Shown here: piece by piece, positions 1-9,804 of the stretch
Numbering within the stretch: position 1 is the stretch's first letter
Layout: each line of letters starts with the position of its first letter
Assembly (NCBI GenBank): GCA_023212695.1
Contig: JALCCG010000292.1
Span: 1-26,049, forward strand
Direction of reading: 5' to 3'
Length of the DNA stretch: 26,049 nt
Source of the DNA: Sporisorium sorghi
Lineage: Eukaryota > Basidiomycota > Ustilaginomycetes > Ustilaginales > Ustilaginaceae
Program-made: the position numbers and the translations under genes
Notes under the pieces: generated by a model
What the model was told of the DNA's origin: nothing
What the model saw: only the letters and a program-made list of their open reading frames with translations
Database searches by the model: none

Positions 1-49
1 GCGAGGGGGGGGGTTTTGTGTTGTTTGTCTTTGGTTGTGATGAGGCGGT

Positions 50-117
<68 letters not shown>

Positions 118-370
118 CCTCTCTGGCCCAATAACCGAAGCGAAGGTGACACCCCCACATTTGAAGCCAATGACTAGCAACGTCACACACACGCAGACGC
201 AAGAACAACAGCTATCCCCGGCTGGTGAAGCGTCCGTCTGCACCCAACCAGGAAGAGTCCCCACTCACTTTGTCTGAGCATTCATATACGCCGCACGTAG
301 CTCGCTTTCCTTTCGCTTCTACTTCCACCATCCTCGTTGACATTCTCCCTCCGTCGTTGTCGCTGCACTA
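1..370. other. Upstream region of the SCOT gene
   Basis: No coding potential is visible. The stretch starts with a G-rich run and a T-rich segment, then a 67-base T homopolymer (51-117). A CCAAT-type box lies at about 128-132, about 240 bases before the SCOT start. The last 80 bases before the ATG are pyrimidine-rich, as is common in fungal 5' leaders. No clear TATA box was seen. Promoter function is inferred only from position. Confidence 0.5.
51..117 (+). repeat. T67 homopolymer tract
   Basis: There are 67 consecutive T residues on the + strand, directly after a G/T-rich segment. It is the longest homopolymer in the window. Its exact length may be affected by sequencing or assembly slippage. 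Confidence 0.95.
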
Positions 371-1954
371 ATGTTGACCGCAACCCTTCGCGCGCGCACA
401 TCGGCGTGTCGCTCAGCCTTCCTGCCGAGCACGCTGCCCACGCGCACCTTCACCTCGAGCTCCGCCCTGCGCATCCAATCGTCCAAAGTGTACCCCTCGG
501 CCGACGAAGCCGTCAAGGACATCCCCTCCGGCTCCACTTTGCTGTCAGCCGGCTTCGGCCTGTGCGGTACCCCCGAGACGCTCATCAAAGCCATCAGCCG
601 CCATCCGCACATCAAAGATCTCACCGTCGTGTCGAACAATGCAGGCACGGGCGAGCTCGGCCTGGGCAAGCTGCTGAAAACCAAACAGATCCGCAAGATG
701 ATCTCCTCGTTCATTGGCGGGAACAAGTACTTCGAGTCGCAGTACCTGACTGGGCAGGTGTCGTTGCAGCTGACGCCGCAGGGTACGCTAGTTGAAAAAT
801 GCCGTGCGGGAGCGTTTGGGATCCCGGCGTTCTACACGCCGACGGGGTACGGGACGGCGGTGCAGACGGGCGAGCTTGTCGTGCGGTACAAGCCGCGCGA
901 CGAAGGCAGCAACGCGCCGCTCGAGCCTGCCGAGATGGCCAAGCCGAAAGAAGAGCGTGCGTTCAACGGCCGCAATTACATTCTCGAGGAGGCGATCCAC
1001 GGCGACTATGCGATCGTGCACGCGTGGAAGGCCGACGAGGCCGGCAACGCTGTTTTCAGGTTTGCCGCCAACAACTTCAGCGCTCCATTCGGCAAAAACG
1101 CACGGGTGACGATCGTGGAGGCGGAGCACATTGTGCCTGTGGGCGAGCTCAAGCCGGACGAAATCCACCTGCCTGCGATCTTTGTGGACCGGATCGTCAA
1201 GTCGGAGCACGAGAAGCAGATCGAGGTGCGCACGGTTTCGGATGCGCCCAAGGCAAGCAAGAGCGCTGGGGCGGATGCGGCGAAGGAGGAAGCGAGGGCG
1301 CGTCGCATCCGCATCGCCAAGCGCGCAGCACGCGAAGTGCAGGACGGCGACTACATCAATTTGGGCGTAGGCATGCCCTCGCTCGTCCCCAACTACCTCC
1401 CCGAGGGTGTGAACGTGGTGCTGCACTCCGAAAACGGCATCCTCGGCATGGGACCCTACCCGACCACCTCTGCGCTAGACGCCGACATTGTCAACGCAGG
1501 CAAGGAGACCGTCACCCTCCTCCCCGGCGCCTCGACGTTCGACTCGAGCGAGTCGTTCGGCATGATCCGCGGCGGTCACATCAACGTCACCATGCTAGGG
1601 GCGCTCCAGGTCGGCGCAAACGGCGACCTCGCCAATTACATGATCCCCGGCAAGAAGGTCTCCGGCGTCGGCGGCGCGATGGACCTCGTGTCCAACCCGA
1701 GCAACACCAAGGTCGTCGTGGTGAGCGACCACGTGGACAAGAACGGCCGCAGCAAGATCGTCGCTGATTGCAAGCTTCCGTTGACCGGATCGCGGTGTGT
1801 GTCTAGGATCGTGACGGATCTGTGCGTGTTCGATGTGGACAGGGTCGGGGACAAGGGGCTGACGCTGGTGGATCTGCAGGAGGGCGTGACGGTGCAGGAG
1901 GTCAGGGAGAAGACGGATGCGCCGTTCCAGCTGGGGCCGGGGATCAAGGAGTAG
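371..1954 (+). CDS. Succinyl-CoA:3-ketoacid-CoA transferase, mitochondrial (SCOT)
   Basis: This 527-residue protein has the length of animal SCOT (about 520) and the fused two-subunit CoA-transferase layout. Residues 1 to about 35 are rich in Arg, Ser, Thr and Ala with almost no acidic residues, as in a mitochondrial presequence. The A half follows (about 38-285, with [14 protein letters not shown] and [14 protein letters not shown]). A charged linker (about 290-315) leads to the B half, where [14 protein letters not shown] precedes [11 protein letters not shown]. Glu354 in SENG is the expected catalytic glutamate that forms the enzyme-CoA thioester. The family moves CoA from succinyl-CoA to acetoacetate in the matrix; in fungi it may also serve acetate or propionate handling (inference). 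The ATG at 371 is chosen because the presequence follows directly. No intron is needed. The 3' end converges on a possible small gene at 2215. Confidence 0.96.
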   Translation: MLTATLRARTSACRSAFLPSTLPTRTFTSSSALRIQSSKVYPSADEAVKDIPSGSTLLSAGFGLCGTPETLIKAISRHPHIKDLTVVSNNAGTGELGLGKLLKTKQIRKMISSFIGGNKYFESQYLTGQVSLQLTPQGTLVEKCRAGAFGIPAFYTPTGYGTAVQTGELVVRYKPRDEGSNAPLEPAEMAKPKEERAFNGRNYILEEAIHGDYAIVHAWKADEAGNAVFRFAANNFSAPFGKNARVTIVEAEHIVPVGELKPDEIHLPAIFVDRIVKSEHEKQIEVRTVSDAPKASKSAGADAAKEEARARRIRIAKRAAREVQDGDYINLGVGMPSLVPNYLPEGVNVVLHSENGILGMGPYPTTSALDADIVNAGKETVTLLPGASTFDSSESFGMIRGGHINVTMLGALQVGANGDLANYMIPGKKVSGVGGAMDLVSNPSNTKVVVVSDHVDKNGRSKIVADCKLPLTGSRCVSRIVTDLCVFDVDRVGDKGLTLVDLQEGVTVQEVREKTDAPFQLGPGIKE

Positions 1955-2214
1955 AGCGTACCCGCTGCTGCCTTGCCTCTTCACTTGCTTTGCTTTTGTG
2001 TACGCACCCAAAACTTCGTTTCGCTTGCGAGAAATGGTCCGATTCTTAGACTTCGACTCAAGAGACAGGGAGAGTGTGTGGTTTGTGAGCAGAGTGCAGG
2101 GAAAGGCTGGTCGAGGGTGAAGCGCATCTTCAACATCACACTCTCAGACAGAAACACAAACCGCGCACGCTCGCAAAAAGCGCAATGGCAAAACACAATC
2201 AAACTGCATTGGCA

Positions 2215-2568
2215 TCAACGCACCACAGATGGACACACCACTCGGGCGGTACGATGAACGCATCTTACCACCTCTGGCGGGCGCACCATCTCTGATGCCA
2301 TGGGACGGAGGGAAAAGGGGACGTATCGATGCGATGCCGACGAGGGAACACTGCCAAACGTGGAGGAAGAAGCAGGGTCGCTGCTCGAGTCCATGTCGGT
2401 GTGCATAGAAGCGGCACGGCTGAGCGCTTCATCTTCGTCGGTTGAGAGGCCGGAGGAAGAGAGGAGGGATGTCGGTGTGGCGATGAGGCGAACACGTCGG
2501 GTGGCGCGTGTCGGGACCGTAGCCGTCGACAGGCGCGACGGCCCGGCTTCAGGAAAAGATGTCGACAT
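2215..2568 (-). CDS. Possible small Ser/Thr-rich protein, unknown function
   Basis: This is a 117-codon frame whose ATG sits in a good context (ACTGCC before ATG). It begins MSTSFPEAGPSRLSTAT and is rich in Ser, Thr, Pro and Arg with an acidic SSGLSTDEDEAL patch. By hand count about two thirds of the codons end in G or C, closer to the neighbouring genes than to intergenic DNA. No domain is recognised. Near the 3' end a GTAAGA donor (2268) and a CAG acceptor (2204) could remove a 65-base intron and give a different C-terminus ending at 2144; this is speculative. The opposite strand also has a 119-codon frame (2300-2659), which looks less natural. It lies downstream of SUI1 and converges on SCOT, so it could instead be UTR sequence. 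Confidence 0.33.
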   Translation of the reverse strand: MSTSFPEAGPSRLSTATVPTRATRRVRLIATPTSLLSSSGLSTDEDEALSRAASMHTDMDSSSDPASSSTFGSVPSSASHRYVPFSLRPMASEMVRPPEVVRCVHRTARVVCPSVVR

Positions 2569-2720
2569 GGCAGTTGAAAGGTGTGGCGTCGAGACGAGCA
2601 GAGTGAGGGATGCGTTGCCGCAAATTGGAGTTGAAAGGGTAAAGAAACCGAGGCGATGAAAGCGTAGGCAATGGTGAGAATCGCAAAGGATGGAAGGCGG
2701 ACAAGACGGCGATCAAGATG

Positions 2721-2744
2721 CTGCTGCTGCTGCTGCTGCTGCTG
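2721..2744 (+). repeat. (CTG)8 trinucleotide repeat
   Basis: Eight perfect CTG units on the + strand, (CAG)8 on the other, lie between the stop of SUI1 and the start of the possible small gene. No supported reading frame runs through them. Confidence 0.95.
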
Positions 2745-2834
2745 TCAATGAGAGCATGTGGAGCGAGGCATTACGGATCAAGCTCTGTGCCAACAATGAA
2801 GAATGGGCAGCGCAATACAGCGCAGTTGGCACGC

Positions 2835-3451
2835 TTAGAAACCGTGCACTTTGACGTCGGTCTTGGGGGTGATGCCCTCCTGGACAATGAAAGTGGCGAC
2901 TTTCTGGCGCTGGTCGCCCTGGAGCTGGATAACCTGTCCGAGCTCCTCGTCGTCAACAATGGTACCGTTGCATGCGAATTCCTTCTTGAAGGCCTTTAGC
3001 AGCTTCTTCTGGTCATACTCTGCAGGGTGGCGATGGTGGTGGTGCGAGATGAGAGGTGAGCGAGCGAGGGAGAGCAGCGTTGGTCGAGTAAATGCGGGAT
3101 TTGGAGGGTTAGACACGACAGAGCAGAAGCAGCGGTCATGATGAGAACAAGGCAGCAGAGTGGGATGAGATGAGAGGGGGATCGTGTCAGTAGATCTGCC
3201 ATGCAATCACGAAAGCTGGCTTCGGTCGCCGTCTATGCAAGCGCGTTCAAAGCCAAGTGGTCGTGCGAAAACATACCTTTGGGCAGTCCCTGAAGAGTGG
3301 TAAGGGTCTTTCGTCCGTTTCGCTGCTGGATACGGATGTGGACGTAGTTCTGTGTCTGTTGCTTCTTGGTAGCCTGGGAGGTAGCGTCTGGCTTTGACTC
3401 GTCGCCGAGATCGGCGAAGGGATCGTAACTGGAGAGGTTTTGAATATTCAT
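2835..3451 (-). CDS. SUI1: Translation initiation factor eIF1 (SUI1), two exons
   Basis: Exon 1 runs 3451-3277 and exon 2 runs 3019-2835. The 257-base intron (3276-3020) starts GTATGT and ends CAG. The spliced product is 119 residues, close to the 108 of yeast Sui1. It opens MNIQNLSSYDPFADLGDE, then carries the SUI1 fold: VHIRIQQRNGRKTLTTLQG and, across the splice junction, LPKEYDQKKLLKAFKKEF, ACNGTIVDDEELGQVIQLQG, DQRQKVATFIVQEG and the terminal KVHGF. These match the family block by block. eIF1 binds the 40S subunit near the P site and enforces start-codon selection in the 43S/48S complex. The intron splits the Glu codon just after LPK. The frame-open sequence beyond each splice site lacks conserved residues, which supports the junctions. 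Confidence 0.96.
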
Positions 3452-4421
3452 AAGACGGTTTTGCGATTGACAGTGAATCAGGAGCAGGACCTGAAAAGAG
3501 AAGAGAGGAAGAAGAAGCTGGTGTGTTGTGGTGGAAAGAAGGGAAAGGAAAGAAAGAGACAGAGAAAAGGGGAATGATGGTGAAGCGGAAAGGTTGAATG
3601 CGTCGAGAGACTGCGGAGAGGTGACAAATCCGCACGCTCATCAAACCTCAAATCTCAATTCAACAAGACACAAGACAGCTCGTGTGTGTATCTGGTTGCG
3701 CTGTGCTGTCGCCGCGCTGCGCTCAGCCACCTTGAATTTGACCCACAGAAACGCAACTCTGTTTCTGCACGCTGCACGACTGCGCAAGGCGATCGAAAAA
3801 AGGGGGTTCAAAATGCTCAGTTTCCAAAGCTTCAGTTACGCGCTCTCTCAAAGCCTAGAATCCAACCGCAGCCCGTAGAAAGTGATTTCAGAACGAAGTC
3901 CAATTTGTATTCGGCTTTTGTAGTTCGAATGAATCGCAATTTGATTTTGTCTGCAAATTGAATCTGTCGTACGGCTGGACCCCATTCCAGAGCCTTCTCG
4001 CTGCTCTCAGCCTTGACACGAACCTCTCTTCGTCCTCTCTTGTTGAAGTCAGTCTCGATCAAGCACAGAGATGATGAGAAATCGCACTGGGTTTCAAGAC
4101 CATTCGTCAGGTAAAGTACAAGATAGAGAAAGGACAAAGGGGGGAATTGGAATGCGTTCCGTCAAGAGGGTTGGGCCCAGCGACCGAAAGAAGGTCGGGG
4201 AGCTCGTGGTATCCGTGTATATATATCAAGACCCCATTTCAGAAATACAGCTGTCGTTGGACTCGAGTCCAGCAAGCAAGAACCAGGGAGAGAGACAGAA
4301 AAGAAGGGAGAGTAAAGGAAAGCAAGAGCCATGAAAAGAGAAGGAAAGCATCGAGAAGGAAGAAAGAAAGAGAGGGTCCAGAAAAGAAGTGAAAGGAAAG
4401 AGAAGCAATCAATCGTCGGTT
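3452..4421. other. Intergenic region, SUI1 promoter and WC-2 gene 3' region
   Basis: No convincing gene was found. The part next to SUI1 (3452-3620) is purine-rich on the + strand, so pyrimidine-rich on the SUI1 sense strand, which suits a fungal 5' leader. The part next to the WC-2 stop (4260-4410) is strongly GA-rich. A short TA run lies at 4217-4226. I looked for tRNA B-box sequences and saw only an isolated TTCGAAT near 3925 without a matching A box or stem. Confidence 0.5.
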
Positions 4422-7229
4422 TCACGTGTGACCACCGCTATTCTGCTGATGCTGCATCTCGTCGAAAGAGCCACGGTTGGCAAAGCCATTGGGTGACGAA
4501 TTGATCATCCCGGACATGTTGATCCCCGGCGGCAGAGATCCAGGCGGTGCCATCTGGATGCCTTGCAGCTGTCCGCTGTTGGCTCGATTGAACGAATGCG
4601 GGTGGCCGTGCTGCATGCCAGCACCAGGAGGCATCATGTGCGAGCCCATGCCCACATTCATGCCTCCGCTGCCGCCCATGCCGCCCGCAGGTGGCATCCC
4701 GCCGCCGGGCACCATCATGGCACCGGCAGCCACATTGGGATCGCCGCCCTTGCGCTTGATCTTCTTGGCCCATCGCAGACCACACGCGTTGCACAGCGTT
4801 TTGGGTCCCAAGGGGCCTTTGCGCCATTCGGGCGAGTCGACGCGTCCACAGTCGGTGCAGACGTGGTCGCCGTCGTCCTGCTTTGGCTTCTTCTTGCGTC
4901 GTGCATCGTCGGCCGCGTTGCCAGCTCCGTCGGCGCCGGCGCCGTTGAGGTTGCCCTGGTTGCCGGCACCGTCATCGTCCGATTCGTCGCCCGCCGAGAC
5001 GCCAAGCCCGGCCAAGACCTCGTCTCGCGCGCTGTTGGTGCGCATGAGCGGACTGGTAGGGTGGGATCCCATCGAGTTCTGACGCGAGCCATGGCCCGGT
5101 CGCTGACCTGCCTGCGTTGACAGGATGCGCCCATCCGGTCCAACGGCAGCACTGCCAAACATTGGATTGACGGGATGCGCCCATCCGCCCGCCACCGCTT
5201 CGTTCTCGAGCTCCTGCTTGAGCAAGTCCGGGTGGTATGCAGCGGCTAACGAGTTGCGACCGTGCTCGTTGTCCGGGCCTGTCAAGTCCATGTCGGCGAT
5301 CAGAAGACGCAGCTTTTCGTTTTCGAGCTTGAGCTCCAGGAACGAATCGAGCATGCTCGTGTTCTTGCTCGGATACGGGCGTGCCGAGCAGAAGAAGCAT
5401 TGCACCTGTGCGCGCGACGTGCTGGTAGCGTTGCTGGTGGGCGGCGTCTGCAGCGTCTGCTCCTGGCTGAGCGGATATGCCGCTTTCGATGTGGTGGAAA
5501 GGCTAGGCGCCATGGTCTCGGACTTGACGTTGCCCTTTTTCGCCTCGCCGTCGGATCCCTTGGAGGTGGCCTTGGCGTCTCCAGTCTCGGCTTGGGCGTC
5601 GTCGTCGGCGGCGGCGTCGTTGTTGTCTTTGGCGCCTTCGTTGGGACCGCTGGATGGAGTGGCGACGGGCTCGGGTGGGAAGTAAGGATGACCGGTCGCC
5701 TCAAAGACGATGTAGTCGCCATCGCGCGTGAAGGCATCGGCGTGCTCGACCTCGCTCCGTCGTTCATTGCTCTTGTCCTTCTCTTCGCCTGTATCGCCGG
5801 CCGACGACTCGTTCTCGTTGGACGACGACTTGTCGCCCTTCTTGTTGGAACGCGTGGTCTTGGGCTTGGTCTTGAAGCGGTAGTAGGTCAAAAGCTCGCC
5901 TTTGCTGGAGCGCATCCTGTCAATCTCACGCTCGACGGAAGCAACATCCTGAGGATGCACAAACTCGGTGAGCTTGCGTCCCTTGAGCTCTTCGCTCTTC
6001 CAACCAGTGAGACCTTGGACGCTCGGGCTGGCAAAGAGGATGGTGCCCTCGGGGTCGAGCACGTGCACAAAGTCGAGCAACTCTTCGACGACGCGTCCGG
6101 TCCAGCCTTTGCGCTTGGTGAAGTCGGTGGCAGCCGAGGAGCCGCTGGCGCTGACATCGACGCCGCGCAGGATCGAACTGCCGAGTCCCGGCGGATGGCT
6201 GGCGGCGTGTCCACCCATGGCTGCCAGAGCCTGTGATCCGACAAACGAATGGCTGTGCTGCGGCTGCTGCTGGCCTGCGGGATACAGCGACGGTGGTTGT
6301 GAATAGCCGAGACCGCTTCCGTACAGATCCTGGGCGCCAGGTCCGAGGTCGGTGCTGCTGAAGGAGCGCTGGCCGAAGCCGGGTGGACCTGTTGCTTCGG
6401 AGCCACTGCGAGATCTGCGATGACGGAAAGGCGGGCGCACAAAGTTGTTCTGCTGTCCGTCTGGGCCGAATGTCGTCATAGGTGTCGAGCCCATGCTGTG
6501 AACGTCGCTGATGCCGCCGCTGCTGGTGCTGTCGTTGTGCATGAGCATGGGCTTGTTGCCGACCTGCATCTGCATGGGATGGATGGGTGCGCCGCCAAAA
6601 GTCATGCGTCTGCGCTTGCCCTGCGCCGAGTCTTCGCTGCTATTGCTGCTGGGGCCATCGGGCTCGTAGCCATTCATGCTGTTGCGGAAGTCCATGTTGG
6701 AGGGCTGCGCACGCATCGACATGTTGCCATTGACGTCTGCGTTGGCCGCTTGCATGTAGCTTTCCATGTTGTTGGGCATGCCGTTCCAGGATGCGTCGTT
6801 TGGTTGAGGTGGTTGCTGTGGGTCGTTGTTGTTCTTTTGCGATTGACGCCTTGATGCGGGCGCCGAGACAGAATCGTTGAAGCCAAGATGGCCGTATGCG
6901 GCTGCGGCGGCTGCAGACGCGGAGGGAACCATGCCAACGGGCACCATGGATGGGAAGAAGCGCTGGGAGGGGTCGCCGCCGTCGATGGGGTGATTCTGCA
7001 TGGAAACGCCCGAGTGCTGCGGCATGATCATCTGGGACGAGTGGGAGAAGTTGGCGGAGGAGGCGGGATCGAAACCGGCGAAAGGCTGGTTGGGCATGTC
7101 GTTGGGTGCGTTGCCCTGGAACATGGACTGCATGGCGTCTTGGTTCATGGAGCCGTCGTTGTTGAAGAAAGGTGGGTTGAAGCCCTGTTGCTGGTCGGCT
7201 GCGGAGCCGGACCAGTTTTGACCCTGCAT
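4422..7229 (-). CDS. wc-2: White collar 2-like PAS/GATA zinc-finger transcription factor
   Basis: The single 935-residue frame begins MQGQNWSGSAADQQQ. Residues 1-370 are Gln/Asn/Met/Gly/Ser-rich and probably disordered. A PAS domain starts near W376 (GWTGRVVEELLDFVHVLDP) and ends near 520 (DYIVFEATGHPYFPPE), with a hydrophilic insert of about 50 residues. After CFFC (611-614) comes ARPYPSKN and a short helix with heptad-like leucines (625-649), a block I recognise from WC-2 proteins. A basic RRKKKPK precedes the GATA finger, whose cysteines are 791, 794, 813 and 816 with an 18-residue loop. The PAS domain lacks the flavin-binding cysteine motif of LOV domains, as expected for WC-2 rather than WC-1. 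WC-2 pairs with the photoreceptor WC-1 to activate light-responsive genes in the nucleus. Another PAS/GATA paralogue is possible but less likely. Confidence 0.87.
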   Translation of the reverse strand: MQGQNWSGSAADQQQGFNPPFFNNDGSMNQDAMQSMFQGNAPNDMPNQPFAGFDPASSANFSHSSQMIMPQHSGVSMQNHPIDGGDPSQRFFPSMVPVGMVPSASAAAAAAYGHLGFNDSVSAPASRRQSQKNNNDPQQPPQPNDASWNGMPNNMESYMQAANADVNGNMSMRAQPSNMDFRNSMNGYEPDGPSSNSSEDSAQGKRRRMTFGGAPIHPMQMQVGNKPMLMHNDSTSSGGISDVHSMGSTPMTTFGPDGQQNNFVRPPFRHRRSRSGSEATGPPGFGQRSFSSTDLGPGAQDLYGSGLGYSQPPSLYPAGQQQPQHSHSFVGSQALAAMGGHAASHPPGLGSSILRGVDVSASGSSAATDFTKRKGWTGRVVEELLDFVHVLDPEGTILFASPSVQGLTGWKSEELKGRKLTEFVHPQDVASVEREIDRMRSSKGELLTYYRFKTKPKTTRSNKKGDKSSSNENESSAGDTGEEKDKSNERRSEVEHADAFTRDGDYIVFEATGHPYFPPEPVATPSSGPNEGAKDNNDAAADDDAQAETGDAKATSKGSDGEAKKGNVKSETMAPSLSTTSKAAYPLSQEQTLQTPPTSNATSTSRAQVQCFFCSARPYPSKNTSMLDSFLELKLENEKLRLLIADMDLTGPDNEHGRNSLAAAYHPDLLKQELENEAVAGGWAHPVNPMFGSAAVGPDGRILSTQAGQRPGHGSRQNSMGSHPTSPLMRTNSARDEVLAGLGVSAGDESDDDGAGNQGNLNGAGADGAGNAADDARRKKKPKQDDGDHVCTDCGRVDSPEWRKGPLGPKTLCNACGLRWAKKIKRKGGDPNVAAGAMMVPGGGMPPAGGMGGSGGMNVGMGSHMMPPGAGMQHGHPHSFNRANSGQLQGIQMAPPGSLPPGINMSGMINSSPNGFANRGSFDEMQHQQNSGGHT

Positions 7230-7268
7230 GGCTTTGATAGGGCGGGCACGAACTGAACCGTCGCGCGC

Positions 7269-7321
7269 GAGAGAGAGAGAGAGAGAGAGTGTGTGTGTGT
7301 GTGTGTGTTTGTGTGTGTGTT
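7269..7321 (+). repeat. Compound (GA)n(GT)n microsatellite
   Basis: A GA run (about 7269-7289) passes directly into a GT run (about 7290-7308), followed by TTT and more GT units. It begins 40 bases upstream of the WC-2 ATG, so it would lie in its 5' leader as (CA)n(TC)n. Confidence 0.95.
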
Positions 7322-8398
7322 GATGCTAAGCACAAGCAAGAATGCCGATGTGGTGATGGGATGGTGTGCGAGCAAGTGGAAGATCAGGAGCAAAAAGCAA
7401 GCAGCATGGGAGCCTGGATGCGATGCCAAAAGAGCTGTGAAGCAGAGAAGGTGTTGGAAATGAAGCTGCCGAGCTGGTTCGGTGTCAGAATATCCCTAGC
7501 AATCGACCCGCGAGGTGGAATGGATGCGGGACGAGAGAAGGGCTGACGGTGAAAAGCGTTGAGTGGGAGAAGGCGTTTGGTCGTACTGCTGGAAGCAAAC
7601 GCCGTCGACTCGGGTACTATGAGCAGTAACAGGCTCTGTCACGGCGATACTTTGAACGAGAGCGATGAAACTATTCTCAACGGAGGTCGGATTCGCTGGA
7701 CGACGGCTGCTGATGAGATTGCCAGGGTTGGCGAGTCTGGTGATACGGCACTGCAGGATGTCGTCGTTGTCGAACAAAAGAACGGACAGAATACAGCAGC
7801 TGAGTCGACTGAAGTGGCTGGAGCGAGACAAGATGATTGCTGAGTCGACAGTACCGGAGGTTGTTGTGAAGAAGGAGTGGGCGAGAGACGTCGTTGATAA
7901 GAGGATGACGACGAGAAGGGGAAAAGGAGAGGATGGATGGTGGAGACGACGAAAAGTTGAAACACAGCGAGCGAGCGAGCGAAAGTGAGTCGAGATAGAG
8001 AGACTCACTGTGCGGCCTGCTCGGTGACCGAAAAGATGGAAAAGCGGAATCCTTTTCGTCAAAAAAGCAGATAACTGTGACTACGGGAACTGGGCCTCTG
8101 AACGTGTTGCGGTACACTAAACAGACAATTGAAGCAGCACAACGGCAGAACAGCAGCACACGGCACAAGCAGCAAACAGCAACCTTCAAAGAGAAGCGAG
8201 CGCGGACGGACAACCCGCGAGAAAAAGAAAAAGACAAAACAAATCCGTCAAGGGGAAGAGGCAGAGGAAGAGTACGGTCAATAATTTGGGATTGGCATTT
8301 CGTGCTGGTCAGTGTGCTCGTGCCAGGTGTGAGCGCGAGTGGCGAAACGACGGCGAGTGAGCGAGAGAGGGTGAATGGTTTTCATCCCCCTGTTGCCC

Positions 8399-8430
8399 TT
8401 TTTTTTTTTTTTTTTTTTCTTTTTTTTTTC
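8399..8430 (+). repeat. Interrupted poly(dT) tract
   Basis: T20 (8399-8418), one C, T10 and one C on the + strand. It lies in the gene-poor region upstream of the WC-2 gene. Confidence 0.95.
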
Positions 8431-8657
8431 TTGTAATTTTCTCAAGCAAGAGCGGCTTTCGCTTTTCAGGTGGGTTGCCGTTCTGCGTCTGTCTCTTGTT
8501 CACTCTGTCCACAAGGATTGACTCCTCGCGGCCGCCGCAGCCGACTTGCTATCGCCAGTACACACGCCTTCCTGCTCAACTACCCGGCAGATATCGACCG
8601 GTTCAATCGAGGAGTGACTGCGTTTGTCTCCGGCACGAAGCTGACAAGGTTGGCAAC

Positions 8658-8680
8658 CACGGTCACGGTCACGGTCACGG
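8658..8680 (+). repeat. (CACGGT)n minisatellite
   Basis: Almost four tandem copies of CACGGT. No gene is associated with it. Confidence 0.9.
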
Positions 8681-9089
8681 CCACTTTCGAGTTGCTCATT
8701 TCATTTCGCCGTCCGTTGGTCGTCTTAAGCTCTGGATGCAACGCCAAACTTTTCTCTCGGCAGGAGTAACTTAAGCAGAAAGAATGGCTCTGCGGATCCC
8801 GGCAACTGAGCGCCGTTTAGTGGCAAGGGTCTTGCTCGCTTTTCCATACTGTATTCAGGTCCAGGACATTTCCTCGCACGACGAGAAGCACATGAACATG
8901 GAGAGCGTTCGGCATGACTCTTCGGGAACGAAGCTCAACGTCATCAGACAGAGCGTGTGATAGAACTAGAGTGGTGTAGGATCGCTCTGGGCTCTCTGGG
9001 TGAAAGGCGCGAGATGGACGTGGACGACGGCGAAGGGCGATCGCACGATCGGTGTCAATCAGGGTCCTAGCGGGTCTCGCTGCCGGCAA

Positions 9090-9127
9090 TTTTTTAATTT
9101 TTTTTTTTTTTTGTTTTTTTTTCTTTT
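9090..9127 (+). repeat. Interrupted poly(dT) tract
   Basis: A T-rich run on the + strand, interrupted by AA, G and C. It resembles the other T tracts of this region. Confidence 0.9.
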
Positions 9128-9764
9128 CCTCATGCCTGACCAAGCCCACGTTTGAGAACAATGGACCATGGACGCCCGCTGTCGGTGTTGGTGTCGGTGG
9201 TGGGTGCATTGTTCGTCTTCTTCGGTGTGCTAGCTGAGCGATCGCAGTCATTCATAGCTGAAAGAGCTTTGCACCATGACGCTAACACTCCACCCGCGAT
9301 CAAGCTGGTCTTGCGACACTACAGTATCATCGCTGTCTAGGCAGAGCAAGAAGTGCAACTCGCTCCGTCTTACACCGGCGCACTTCTGGCCGGCTCCTCT
9401 TCGCACTTCATTTCTTGGCGGGCAAAACAGCGCAAATTAAGCTTCTTGTTGCTCGCAACCATCATGAGACATTAGGTCATGTTGCAGCCCTTGCCTGCGC
9501 TTGGCAGCAAGTTGAACCTTGATCTTGCTCCGCTCTTTCTCTCTCGGTGTGGGGATCTTAGTGTCTTTGCCGGTCGCCTCTTCGTCGGCCTCTTTTGGCT
9601 TCCGATAAGCTCTTGTGGCGAAGACCGTGAGCTGACTGTGGTCGCCATGACAGTGCAACCAGAACTTTGCATTCGTTAACCGACCCTGATGAAACGCCAT
9701 GCCGCCAGTGCAAGGCAAGGAGGCCGGCCGTCAGACAGTTGCTGCGGACATGTCATCCCAAAAA

Positions 9765-9769
<5 letters not shown>

Positions 9770-9804
<35 letters not shown>
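9770..9804 (+). repeat. T35 homopolymer tract
   Basis: 35 consecutive T residues on the + strand, followed by further shorter T runs up to about 9825. Confidence 0.95.

Noticed and set aside
7496..8237. Overlapping minus-strand frames of 186-188 codons upstream of the WC-2 gene
   Set aside because: They are Ser/Arg/Leu-rich translations of pyrimidine-rich DNA in two frames at once, which fits a 5' leader rather than a gene.
8590..8625. tRNA B-box-like GGTTCAATCG
   Set aside because: The flanking bases do not form a T-arm or acceptor stem and there is no A box at the right distance.
9437..9718. 93-codon minus-strand frame, Lys/Glu-rich
   Set aside because: It looks somewhat protein-like, but third codon positions are only about half G/C, no domain is visible and no splice partners were found.
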